Positions 7,796-15,626 of a stretch of DNA of 64,000 bases are shown here, piece by piece (position 1 is the first letter of the stretch; each line of letters opens with the position of its first letter). The DNA is from Deltaproteobacteria bacterium (GTDB taxonomy: Bacteria; Desulfobacterota; GWC2-55-46): assembly GCA_016234935.1 (NCBI GenBank), contig JACRNL010000015.1, positions 29,495 to 93,494 on the forward strand. Reading direction: 5' to 3'. The notes under the pieces are model-generated. The model ran no database searches and was not told the DNA's origin. It saw only the letters and a list, made by a program, of their open reading frames with translations. The position numbers and the translations under genes were made by a program.

Positions 7796-7826
7796 GCTGT
7801 TGTATTAGTCCGGATTAGCCGCTATA

Positions 7827-9020
7827 ATGACAGTCATGTCGGCAATTTTCTCAAGGCTCCTTATAGCCCTCATCTTTTTATTCGGCATCCATATCCTTTT
7901 ATATTGCTCCGTTGTCCGTTTTTTTTCGGTTTCGGGCAGGCGCGTTAAGGCGGCCCTGTTCCTGTCCGCGGCCTTTCTCTCGGTCAGCTTTATCGCCGCG
8001 CGCATCCTCATCCACTGGAATTTGAGCCTGCCTGCAAGGCTCTTTTTCGTGCTGAGCGCCTTATGGGGCGGGCTTATAATAAACCTTCTGCCTGCCCTTA
8101 TGCTGTGCTGGCTTACGGCGCTTGCCGGATGGATTTCCGGAAGGCGCATGCCCATGCGCCGCGTCTCGTCCGCGCTTTTCGCGCTCTCTTTCCTTTTTTC
8201 AGCCTACGGCGTTTGGAACGCCTTTACGCCGCGGATAAAAACGGTCGAGGTGGCGCTGCCGGGCCTGCCCGCCGTCTGGGAACAAAAAAACATCGTCCTC
8301 ATTTCCGACGCCCACCTCGGCGTCATATACACGCCCGCATACTTCAGCAGAATCGCAAGGACGATAAACTCCCTCCATCCCGACGTCATATTCATCACCG
8401 GCGACCTCTTTGACGGCATGAGCACGGTTGATATGCCTTCGTTCATAGGGCCTTTAAACGAACTTGACGCGAAGGACGGCGTCTTCTACGTAAACGGCAA
8501 CCACGAGAACTACATCGGGATTGAAAACGTGCTTACCGTGCTTGCGCGGACAAAACTGAAGGTCCTGCATGACGACGTGGTTCAGGTGGACGGCGTGCGG
8601 ATAGTGGGCGTGGAGTACCCGCAGGCCGGGTTTGTGCGGGACGTGAAGAAGGTGATCCGTTCCCGCAAGGCATACAAAGACGGCATGCCCGCCATACTCC
8701 TTTACCACACGCCTACGAGCATAGATCAAAAAAACATGACCTTTGCCGAGCTGCAGAGCCGGACATACTGGAGGCCGGACGTGGACTTCACCGCCGCTAA
8801 AGAGCTTGGCGTCAACCTCCAGCTCTCCGGCCACACCCACGGCGGCCAGTTCATCCCCTTCGTATACCTGGCCGGATACCTTTACAAAGGTTATGACTAC
8901 GGCCTGCGCACGGACGGCAATTTCAATATTTACACCACCAGCGGCCTTGGCTCCTTCGGGCCGCCCATGAGGACAGGCACCGGCTCCGAGATAGTCGTAT
9001 TAAAGCTCAAGGCGCGCTGA
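7827..9020 (+). CDS. Membrane-anchored calcineurin-like metallophosphoesterase
   Basis: Four N-terminal membrane helices (residues about 5-140) precede a metallophosphoesterase domain. The metal-binding motifs are in order: SDAHLG, GDLFD, GNHEN and SGHTHGGQ. This is the YaeI/YkuE-like type of the family, which acts on phospholipid headgroups or phosphodiesters at the membrane; the substrate is not predictable here. The total of 397 residues is normal for the four-helix version. The start is at 7827 (MTVMSAIF), with a second possible ATG nine bases later. TATAAT lies just before the start. The upstream 42-bp palindrome may affect expression. Confidence 0.9.
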   Translation: MTVMSAIFSRLLIALIFLFGIHILLYCSVVRFFSVSGRRVKAALFLSAAFLSVSFIAARILIHWNLSLPARLFFVLSALWGGLIINLLPALMLCWLTALAGWISGRRMPMRRVSSALFALSFLFSAYGVWNAFTPRIKTVEVALPGLPAVWEQKNIVLISDAHLGVIYTPAYFSRIARTINSLHPDVIFITGDLFDGMSTVDMPSFIGPLNELDAKDGVFYVNGNHENYIGIENVLTVLARTKLKVLHDDVVQVDGVRIVGVEYPQAGFVRDVKKVIRSRKAYKDGMPAILLYHTPTSIDQKNMTFAELQSRTYWRPDVDFTAAKELGVNLQLSGHTHGGQFIPFVYLAGYLYKGYDYGLRTDGNFNIYTTSGLGSFGPPMRTGTGSEIVVLKLKAR

Positions 9021-9133
9021 ACGCGGTATGCCTGCGGAGTTGAATATTCAAGCGGCAGGTGGCATAATAATGCCGAAATGGCCGCCACCGGCGGCGGGGC
9101 AATGCAACTGGACGCCGGAGCGTCCAAGGATGC

Positions 9134-9157
9134 GTTCCCACGCTGGAGCGTGGGAAC
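9134..9157. repeat. Family E hairpin
   Basis: GTTCCCACGCT, GG and AGCGTGGGAAC form a perfect 11-bp stem. A family C fragment (TAGCCGTGCGCAGCACC, TTTTTTTTCAAAAAAGG) follows at 9181-9222. Together these occupy the gap before the UbiA gene. Confidence 0.85.
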
Positions 9158-9234
9158 AATAAGCGGGTTGTATTTTAACTTTAGCCGTGCGCAGCACCTT
9201 TTTTTTCAAAAAAGGCAAGCAGGTTATAAAAATC

Positions 9235-10137
9235 ATGCCGAAGATTAAAACTTTTTTTCTCGCGACCCGTCCGCAGTTCCTTCCGGCCGTTGTTATTCCC
9301 GTTGCCCTAGGGGCTTCCACGGCGTGGGACGGCGCGGGTGTTTTCAAACCCGGTTATTTCTCCCTCTCCGTTATCGCCGCGCTCTTTTACCACGCGGGGA
9401 TGAACGTGCTTAACGACTACTTTGATTTTTTTGCCGGCTCTGACAATATAAACAAAAAGGCCCTTACGCCTTTTACCGGCGGGAGCAGGTTCATACAAAG
9501 CGGCCTTCTTACGCCCCGGCAGACCGGCCTTCTCGGCGCGGGCCTCGTTGCCGCCGGATCCGTTATCGGCATATATCTGGCCGTCAATACGAGCTGGATT
9601 CTTTTCGCAATCGGGCTTATCGGACTGCTGTCCGGCCTCTTTTATTCGGCCCCGCCGGTCTTTCTTGCCGGCAGGGGGCTTGGGGAAATAACCGTTGGCG
9701 TCAACTTCGGGCTTTTGACCGTGCTTGGCTCCTACGTCGTGCAGACTGGCGCTGTCCGGCCGGAGGCGGTCTTCGCGTCGCTGCCGGTCTCCTTTCTCAT
9801 CTCCGCGCTTCTTTACATAAACGAATTCCCGGATTACGAGGCGGACAGAGATACCGGCAAACGCACGCTGGTCGTGCGCCTCGGGCCGGAACGGGCGCGC
9901 TTTTACATCGTGGCTTTTTTAGCCGGCGCTTACCTCAGCATAATCATCGGCGCGGCGCTTGGGTATCTGCCGCGCCTCTCGCTCATAGCCCTTCTGTCGC
10001 TGGTATTCGCCCTTCCGGCGGCAAGAGGCGTCATTAAAAACTATAAAGGCGGCGCGGAGCTTATCCCTTCGATAAAGTCCATCATACTGACGCACATGTC
10101 CTCGGGCATATTGCTCGTCGTCGCAAATCTTTTTTGA
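9235..10137 (+). CDS. UbiA-family prenyltransferase (MenA-like)
   Basis: The 300-residue protein has the multi-helix UbiA fold. The first Asp-rich motif is NVLNDYFDFFAGSDN, which binds the Mg-prenyl diphosphate. The second is NEFPDYEADRDTGKRTLVVRLG. These suit 1,4-dihydroxy-2-naphthoate polyprenyltransferase (menaquinone synthesis) best, but related UbiA enzymes cannot be excluded. An earlier in-frame GTG at 9187 lies inside a family C repeat. The ATG at 9235 gives the proper family beginning (TFFLATRPQFLPAVVIPVALG), so I use it. The flavoprotein gene follows after 23 bases. Confidence 0.85.
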   Translation: MPKIKTFFLATRPQFLPAVVIPVALGASTAWDGAGVFKPGYFSLSVIAALFYHAGMNVLNDYFDFFAGSDNINKKALTPFTGGSRFIQSGLLTPRQTGLLGAGLVAAGSVIGIYLAVNTSWILFAIGLIGLLSGLFYSAPPVFLAGRGLGEITVGVNFGLLTVLGSYVVQTGAVRPEAVFASLPVSFLISALLYINEFPDYEADRDTGKRTLVVRLGPERARFYIVAFLAGAYLSIIIGAALGYLPRLSLIALLSLVFALPAARGVIKNYKGGAELIPSIKSIILTHMSSGILLVVANLF

Positions 10138-10160
10138 TATTTCTGGTATACTTTTAACTC

Positions 10161-11528
10161 ATGGCACAGTACGACTGCATCATAGCCGGGGCCGGCCCGG
10201 CCGGGATATTTGCGGCCCTTGAACTGGCCCTGAACTCGGGAAAAAAAGGGTTGAACCCCTTCAAGGGGCTGAAAATCCTCCTCATAGAAAAGGGCAAGGA
10301 CATAAACGAAAGGAGCAGAAAGGACATCTTCTGCGGCTGGGGCGGCGCGGGGGCATATAGCGACGGGAAGCTCAACCTCTCAAGGGATATCGGCGGCTCC
10401 TTAAACGAATACGTTGGAGCAGAGGAGCTTGACGAACTTATCGCCTGCGCGGACTCCATTTTTCTCAAATACGGCGTGACCTCCGGCGTAAAGGGCGCGG
10501 ACAGGGCCCTTGCCGCCCCCCTTGAGGACGGCGCGGCAAGGGCGGGTCTGAAGCTCATGACCTTCCCCATAAGACACATAGGCACGGACAGATGCGTTTT
10601 ATTTCTGAAACAGATGCGAGACGCCCTAAGCGGGCGGATAGAAACGCTCTTTGGCGCCGAGGCCGCCGAGGTCATGCATGACAGCGGCAAGGTCACGGGG
10701 ATAAGGACAACAGACGGCCGGGAACACCGCGCGGACTTCGTTATCCTGTGCCCCGGAAGGGCAGGGTCGAACTGGCTCCAAGGCGTCGCCAGGGCGCTTT
10801 CCATCAGCACGACGGTCAACCCCGTTGACATAGGCGTGCGCGTGGAGGTTCCGGCTCAAGCGCTTCGCTTCGCCACCGACGTCCTTCATGAGGCAAAGCT
10901 CATCTACAACTCCAAAAGGTTTGACGACCCCGTGAGGACGTTTTGCATGAACCCTTACGGCGTGGTCGTGCGGGAACAGAGCGACGGATTTTCCACTGTG
11001 AACGGGCACAGCTTCTCCGTAAAAAAATCGGAGAACACGAACTTCGCCCTGCTCGTGAGCACCACCTTCACGGAGCCGTTCCATGAGGCGAACGCCTACG
11101 GCGAATACATAGCGCGCCTTGCCAACCTCCTTGGAGAAGGCATCATTGTCCAGCGTCTCGGCGACCTTCAGCGCGGCAGGCGCTCTACCGCGGAGAGGAT
11201 AAAAAATAATCCCGTAAGGCCGTCCCTTAAAGACGCCGCGCCGGGTGACCTTTCCTTCGCGCTGCCATACCGCTACCTCACGGACATAAGCGAGATGATT
11301 GAAGCCCTTGACAGGTTCGCGCCGGGCATTAATTCCCCCTCGACGCTCCTTTACGGCGCGGAGGTGAAGTTTTATTCCATGCGGCTGAAGCTGACAAACA
11401 GGCTTGAGACGCCGGTAAAAAACCTTTTTGCCGCCGGCGACGGAGCGGGAGTGACAAGAGGCATAATACAGGCGTCGGTCTCCGGCATAATCGCCGCGCG
11501 CGAGATATTAAGACGCATGGCTCATTAG
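10161..11528 (+). CDS. FAD-dependent dehydrogenase (COG2509 type)
   Basis: The Rossmann FAD motif GAGPAGIFAALELA opens this 455-residue flavoprotein. A Gly-rich GWGGAGAYSDGKLNLS follows, as in the FAD-utilising dehydrogenase family that resembles geranylgeranyl-reductase-like and HI0933-like proteins. LFAAGDGAGVTRGIIQASVSG near the C-terminus is the second FAD contact. The substrate is unknown. It may share an operon with the upstream UbiA gene and the downstream methyltransferase (20 bases apart). Residues about 30-36 (GLNPFKG) come from a family A palindrome at 10248-10268, inserted in the turn between the first helix and the strand LKILLIEKG of the FAD-binding fold. That is a position where a loop extension could be tolerated. 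Confidence 0.88.
   Translation: MAQYDCIIAGAGPAGIFAALELALNSGKKGLNPFKGLKILLIEKGKDINERSRKDIFCGWGGAGAYSDGKLNLSRDIGGSLNEYVGAEELDELIACADSIFLKYGVTSGVKGADRALAAPLEDGAARAGLKLMTFPIRHIGTDRCVLFLKQMRDALSGRIETLFGAEAAEVMHDSGKVTGIRTTDGREHRADFVILCPGRAGSNWLQGVARALSISTTVNPVDIGVRVEVPAQALRFATDVLHEAKLIYNSKRFDDPVRTFCMNPYGVVVREQSDGFSTVNGHSFSVKKSENTNFALLVSTTFTEPFHEANAYGEYIARLANLLGEGIIVQRLGDLQRGRRSTAERIKNNPVRPSLKDAAPGDLSFALPYRYLTDISEMIEALDRFAPGINSPSTLLYGAEVKFYSMRLKLTNRLETPVKNLFAAGDGAGVTRGIIQASVSGIIAAREILRRMAH
10248..10268 (+). repeat. Family A palindrome inserted in frame in the flavoprotein
   Basis: GGGTTGAACCCC followed by TTCAAGGGG, read as GLNPFKG. It separates NSGKK from LKILLIEKG, which are contiguous in the normal Rossmann pattern apart from a short turn. 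Confidence 0.88.
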
Positions 11529-11547
11529 AAAAAACAGCCGGAACGAA

Positions 11548-12336
11548 ATGCAAACAAGAAAAAATCCAACCGAAGAAGCGCCGCGCGATGAAAAGACAAA
11601 AAACATATCCATCGTGCTCGCCGGGCCGCAGAGCGCAGGCAACGTGGGAAGCGTCGCAAGGGCGATGATGAACACCGGGCTTTCAAGGCTCGTCCTCATA
11701 AACCCGTGCGCATACAGGAACAACGAAGGCTTTTCCATGGCCTGCAACGCCGCGCCCATGCTCCTTGACGCGCCGGAGTTTGGGACGCTCAGGGACGCCG
11801 CCAAAGGCAGCGCCCTCGTGGCCGGGGCCACAAGAAGGCTCGGCAAGATACGATACCCCGTGCTGACCCTCGCGGAGGCTGTGCCGAGAATTCTGGAGAT
11901 GAGCCGGCTGAGCGATGTTTCCATCGTCTTCGGGAGAGAGGATAAGGGGCTTATGAACGATGAGATAGCCGAGTGCGACCTGCTCTTTGAAATACCCACG
12001 CACCCGGCATATCCGTCATTAAACCTTTCGCACGCGGTCTTCATCACCTGCCACGCCATCTTTATGGCCGGCGATTACAAAGGCAAAGGCCCCGCCATAC
12101 AGGCGGCCCCGCGCGCGGAGGTCGAAAAGATGTACGCCCACATGGAACGGGCCTTCATGGCGCTTGATTACGGAGAAAAGGGCGGCCAGGGCCTGCTCAA
12201 AACCATACTGAGAAGTTTCAAACGGCTCTTTGGCAGGACAGGACTAATGCCGAGAGAGGTGAACATGCTCAGGGGAATATTCACCCAGATAGAGGCGCGG
12301 GGGTTGAACCCCTTCAAAGTGAAAAAAAAAGGTTGA
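11548..12336 (+). CDS. TrmJ-like tRNA/rRNA methyltransferase (SpoU family)
   Basis: The 262-residue protein has the SPOUT motifs of TrmJ, which 2'-O-methylates tRNA position 32. These are SIVLAGPQSAGNVGSVARAM (motif 1 with the catalytic Arg), VFGREDKGLMNDEIAECD (motif 2) and IPTHPAYPSLNLSHAVFITC (motif 3, knot). A helical C-terminal extension carries MLRGIFTQIEARG. The last eleven residues (GLNPFKVKKKG) are encoded by a family A copy at 12299-12318, so the element has rewritten the C-terminus. The assignment to TrmJ rather than another SpoU member is likely but not certain. Confidence 0.85.
   Translation: MQTRKNPTEEAPRDEKTKNISIVLAGPQSAGNVGSVARAMMNTGLSRLVLINPCAYRNNEGFSMACNAAPMLLDAPEFGTLRDAAKGSALVAGATRRLGKIRYPVLTLAEAVPRILEMSRLSDVSIVFGREDKGLMNDEIAECDLLFEIPTHPAYPSLNLSHAVFITCHAIFMAGDYKGKGPAIQAAPRAEVEKMYAHMERAFMALDYGEKGGQGLLKTILRSFKRLFGRTGLMPREVNMLRGIFTQIEARGLNPFKVKKKG
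12299..12318 (+). repeat. Family A palindrome forming the C-terminus of the methyltransferase
   Basis: GGGGTTGAACCCC then TTCAAAG, read as GLNPFK and followed by a poly-Lys run and the stop. The right arm is degenerate. Confidence 0.75.
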
Positions 12337-12525
12337 AATCCCTTACGCCGTTCATTCCAGGCCAAAGATGAGGCAGAAAGACGGCTTTTGACAGCCGCGC
12401 TGCCGCGTGCTAAACTCAGTCCAGCGCAATTACAACAGGGAAACACCGTGCCGGCTTGCGAATTGACTTCCCGGACAATTTCATATCCCAATCCCAAGGC
12501 CGATTTTCAGAAAAGGAGCTATCCC

Positions 12526-14883
12526 ATGCCTGCAAGAATCCGGCAACTCCAAGTCCCCGCAGGCCCCCCGATAGAAACATTCGAGGGCAAGCTTAAGCGG
12601 GGGGCGCTGCTTTTCATCCTGACATTTTTCCTCTTCGCCTGCGCCGCGAATAAAGAGGCCGCCCAAAAAGAAGGCGCGGCCGCGCCGGCCGCCGCGGACT
12701 ATCCCAAGACCATGGCTGTCCTGCCGTTCGGAAACGACACGGACGAAATAGGCATCTCCGGGCAGGTGCGAAAGAGCTTTTTCAACCACATAAGCTCAAA
12801 GCCGTTCCAGAGCATACGGATGTCGGTCGTTGACGAGAAGGTCGCCACGCTGGAAAAGGCCGGCATAAAGACCATATTCGACGCGGCGCCAAAGGATATC
12901 GGCGAGGCCACCGGCGCCGACGGGATCATCTACGGCCGCGTGACGGACTTTAAGAAGGTCTACGCCGTGGCCTATTCGCAGATGGGCGTCGAGGCGGAGG
13001 TCTGGATGGTGGACGCCAGGACAGGCAAGGAGCTATGGCGCTACAAAGAGGCCGTCCGCTACCACGAGGGCGGGGCGTCTTTGTCGCCGATCGGCATTGT
13101 CATGACGGCGGTATCAACGGCCATGAACCTGCGCGAGATACAGCAGGTGCGCGTCGTCAATGAATTAGGCTGGAAGCTTTCCGAGAAAATACCGGTGCCG
13201 GAAGGCCTCAAGTTCGAGGAAAAGCCGCGCATCAAGAACGTCATCTCCAACGCAAAGGAAGGCCCCTTCGGCAAAGGCAAGATAGTCAAAGTGGGCATGG
13301 AGGGCGAGAAGGGGCTGGTCGGGCTTTTCGAGATAGGCGGCTTTAAAAAGGCCGTTCCCATGAAGGAGGTCTCCGCGGGGGAGTACCTCGGAGAGTATCT
13401 CGCCGTGCCGGGCGACAATATCAAAGAATCGCCGATAACGGTCTACCTCAAACGCCCCACAGGGGAGGAAGCGCAGTGGCAGGACATAACCGGCTTCGTT
13501 ACGATAGACACTACGCCGCCTTTGCCCGTTGCGGATATTAAAGGCAGGACGTTCCTTGACCGGGTGGAGCTGACGTGGAAGGAAGCCGGGGCCCCTGACC
13601 TGAAGGGGTATAAGATTATGCGCAGTAAAAAGCCGCTTTCTGATTACGAGGAGGCCGGATTTACCGAGGAGGCACGCTTTACCGACAAGAAGGCCGCGCA
13701 AAAGGAGGTCTACTACTACCGGGTGGCTCCGGTAGACGCGGCCGGCAACATCGGAGACACGGCGGAGACCGTTAAGCTGAGCCTGCGCGAGAGCGAGATA
13801 CAGGAGCTTCCCGCGAGGATAAGCTCCGACATGACCCTTTTTCCCGGGGCATACCTCGTGAAAAACGAAACCGTTGTCGACGCCGGCGTGACGCTCACCG
13901 CGCAGCCGGACACGAAGATATATTTTGAAAAGGGCGCGTCTCTCAAGGTGTCGGGCGCGCTGCTGGCAAAGGGTGAAAAAGACCTGTGGATAGAGTTCCT
14001 TCCCAAAACGCCGGAAGAGCGGTTTGGCGGCATATACCTTTCAGGCAATGAAAGCGCCTTCAAATACGCGAGGATCAGAGGCGCGCAAAACGCCATTTCC
14101 ATAAAGGACGCCGCCGTGACCATTGCAAGCTCCGTCATGGAATACAGCGGCGCGGGTATCGTTGCCGAGGGCGTCCCGTCGCCCGCCATATCAGACAGCA
14201 CGGTCTGGCACAATGACACCGGCATAAGGCTTTCCAGCTCAAAGGCCTCCGCCCTGCGCAGCGAGATAACGCAGAACAAGACGGGACTCGAGCTTGTGGA
14301 TTCCACGCCGGAGCTGATTGAAAACAACATATACGCAAACGGCGTCAACGTGGATAAAAAGGGCGGGGCCGTCAGCCTTGACAAAAACTACCTCGGCTCC
14401 ATAAACACGGACGAGATGCGGATAAAGGGCGGCGCCTTGATAACAAAGGCGCTTGACGCGCCCTACCCCGCAGGCAAGGCGGTTGACGTGATAGTAAACC
14501 CCTATGCGTCAATGTCTCCGGAAGAAAAGAAGGTAAAATTAGCGGAGCTTCTTGTGGCCGGAGGCAGGTACTTCAAGGACAGGAACTTCGGCAAGGCCGC
14601 CTCGACCTTCGAGGAGGTTTTGAAGATAGAAGAAGGCGCGACGACCTATTATTATCTGGCACTCACATACCAGGGCATGGATGACAACGAAAAGGCCCTG
14701 TCATACCTGAAAAAGGGTTTTGAGAAGTATCCAATGGACTCAACCCTCGCTAAATCCTACGGCCTTTTGCTCTACCAGATGAACAGGGAAGAGCCAGCGA
14801 AAGCCGCCCTCAGGGAGGCCCTCAGACTCAACCCCGGCGACAGGCAGGTAAAGTTCATACTTGAACGGCTTGAAGCCAAATAA
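12526..14883 (+). CDS. Multidomain lipoprotein: DUF799/GNA1162-like, FN3-like, beta-helix, TPR
   Basis: The ATG at 12526 follows AAGGAG and gives 785 residues. A hydrophobic stretch ends in the lipobox LFAC (Cys about 39), so the protein is lipid-anchored. Residues about 60-230 (MAVLPFGNDTDEIG, ATGADGIIYGRVTDF, VWMVDARTGKELWRY) look like the DUF799/GNA1162 outer-membrane lipoprotein family. Residues about 328-425 (DTTPPLPVADIKG, YYYRVAPVDAAGNIGD) are FN3-like. Residues about 430-640 form a right-handed beta-helix with recurring NDTGIRLSSSKAS-type coils. The last 120 residues are TPRs (AELLVAGGRYFKDRNFGKAA, LREALRLNPGDRQ). The n-region of the signal peptide contains PPIETFEGKLK, translated from a family B repeat at about 12566-12600. 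Function unknown; a surface or envelope assembly role is inferred. Confidence 0.82.
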   Translation: MPARIRQLQVPAGPPIETFEGKLKRGALLFILTFFLFACAANKEAAQKEGAAAPAAADYPKTMAVLPFGNDTDEIGISGQVRKSFFNHISSKPFQSIRMSVVDEKVATLEKAGIKTIFDAAPKDIGEATGADGIIYGRVTDFKKVYAVAYSQMGVEAEVWMVDARTGKELWRYKEAVRYHEGGASLSPIGIVMTAVSTAMNLREIQQVRVVNELGWKLSEKIPVPEGLKFEEKPRIKNVISNAKEGPFGKGKIVKVGMEGEKGLVGLFEIGGFKKAVPMKEVSAGEYLGEYLAVPGDNIKESPITVYLKRPTGEEAQWQDITGFVTIDTTPPLPVADIKGRTFLDRVELTWKEAGAPDLKGYKIMRSKKPLSDYEEAGFTEEARFTDKKAAQKEVYYYRVAPVDAAGNIGDTAETVKLSLRESEIQELPARISSDMTLFPGAYLVKNETVVDAGVTLTAQPDTKIYFEKGASLKVSGALLAKGEKDLWIEFLPKTPEERFGGIYLSGNESAFKYARIRGAQNAISIKDAAVTIASSVMEYSGAGIVAEGVPSPAISDSTVWHNDTGIRLSSSKASALRSEITQNKTGLELVDSTPELIENNIYANGVNVDKKGGAVSLDKNYLGSINTDEMRIKGGALITKALDAPYPAGKAVDVIVNPYASMSPEEKKVKLAELLVAGGRYFKDRNFGKAASTFEEVLKIEEGATTYYYLALTYQGMDDNEKALSYLKKGFEKYPMDSTLAKSYGLLLYQMNREEPAKAALREALRLNPGDRQVKFILERLEAK
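12566..12600 (+). repeat. Family B repeat translated within a signal peptide
   Basis: CCCCCCGATAGAAACATTCG then AGGGCAAGCTTAAGCGGG. It is read as PPIETFEGKLKRG in the N-terminal region before the hydrophobic core. The natural start could once have been closer to LKRGALLF. Confidence 0.75.
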
Positions 14884-14930
14884 CGCGAGGGGCTGACCGT
14901 TCAGGCGGCCCCTTGAAAGTCATTAAAATA

Positions 14931-14967
14931 AAAAAGGCAGGCTGATTTCTCAGCCTGCCTTTTTTTG
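14931..14967. terminator. Bidirectional terminator between lipoprotein and csp genes
   Basis: AAAAAGGCAGGCTGA, TTTC and TCAGCCTGCCTTTTTTT make a perfect stem with A-tract and T-tract on the two sides. It can end both the plus-strand lipoprotein transcript and the minus-strand cold-shock transcript. Confidence 0.93.
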
Positions 14968-14983
14968 ATTTGCCGTATTTATG

Positions 14984-15187
14984 TTACAGCTTTACTACGT
15001 TTGTAGCCTTGGGGCCCTTCGGGCCGTTGACGACTTCAAAGCTAACAGCCTGACCTTCGGCAAGGGACTTAAACCCATCGCCCTGAATGTCGGCGTAGTG
15101 GACAAATACATCTCCACCACCGTCTTCCGTGCTGATGAATCCAAAGCCTTTGGACTCATTGAACCACTTCACAGTTCCTTTTGACAT
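14984..15187 (-). CDS. Cold-shock protein (CspA family)
   Basis: A single 67-residue cold-shock domain that binds single-stranded RNA or DNA. RNP1 (KGFGFIS) and RNP2 (VFVHY) are present, and the start [17 protein letters not shown] is canonical. A strong GGAGGT lies eight bases before the ATG. The leader of roughly 115 bases contains a small hairpin (GCAACG, loop, CGTTGC). Long structured leaders are typical of csp genes, but thermosensing is not shown by sequence. It is monocistronic between its promoter and the shared terminator. Confidence 0.96.
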   Translation of the reverse strand: MSKGTVKWFNESKGFGFISTEDGGGDVFVHYADIQGDGFKSLAEGQAVSFEVVNGPKGPKATNVVKL

Positions 15188-15303
15188 GGCAATCTACCTC
15201 CTTTTCAGTATTTGAAGAACAACGGAGGTCATGTCATCCAGAACAACCGCAACGCCAAGACGTTGCGATCGGTACAACAAACACTCACGTAGCCTCATTA
15301 AGT

Positions 15304-15333
15304 TATATTCGCACACATTTACTTTAAGGTCAA
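15304..15333 (-). promoter_or_regulatory. Candidate sigma-70 promoter of the csp gene
   Basis: On the minus strand TTGACC (15328-15333) is followed after 18 bases by AATATA (15304-15309), about 115 bases before the csp start codon. Confidence 0.5.
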
Positions 15334-15364
15334 GCATTTTTTTAACCTAAGGCAAAAATACCCG

Positions 15365-15404
15365 CCCCCTGAGGGGGTCACCCCTTGAAGGGGGTCACCC
15401 CCCT
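15365..15404. repeat. Family A repeats in the csp to SpeE-like gap
   Basis: CCCCCTGAGGGGGTCACCCC and TTGAAGGGGGTCACCCCCC are two or three fused family A units. A family C fragment (GCCGCGCACTTTTTTTCAAA, AAAGATAAGCAGCAC) follows at about 15485-15520. The rest of the gap between 15334 and 15626 shows nothing else. Confidence 0.8.
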
Positions 15405-15626
15405 TGCGCCGCCGGTTATTTTCCTTGGCAAGCAACGGGGCGCAATAAAAGACGGCAAATGCCGGCAAAAAAACAGCTGCCTGTAGCCGCGCACTTTTTT
15501 TCAAAAAAGATAAGCAGCACCCTTTACCTTGACTTTACCGGCCATATCCGTTTAAATACATGTTTTATATTCTAATCCCTCTCGTGTCTGTCAAACGGGA
15601 AATATTCCGGTCTTTGGAGGTTTCAC

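Noticed and set aside
9187..9234. Longer N-terminus for the UbiA protein from GTG at 9187
   Set aside because: The added 16 residues are the translation of a family C repeat. The ATG at 9235 gives the family start.
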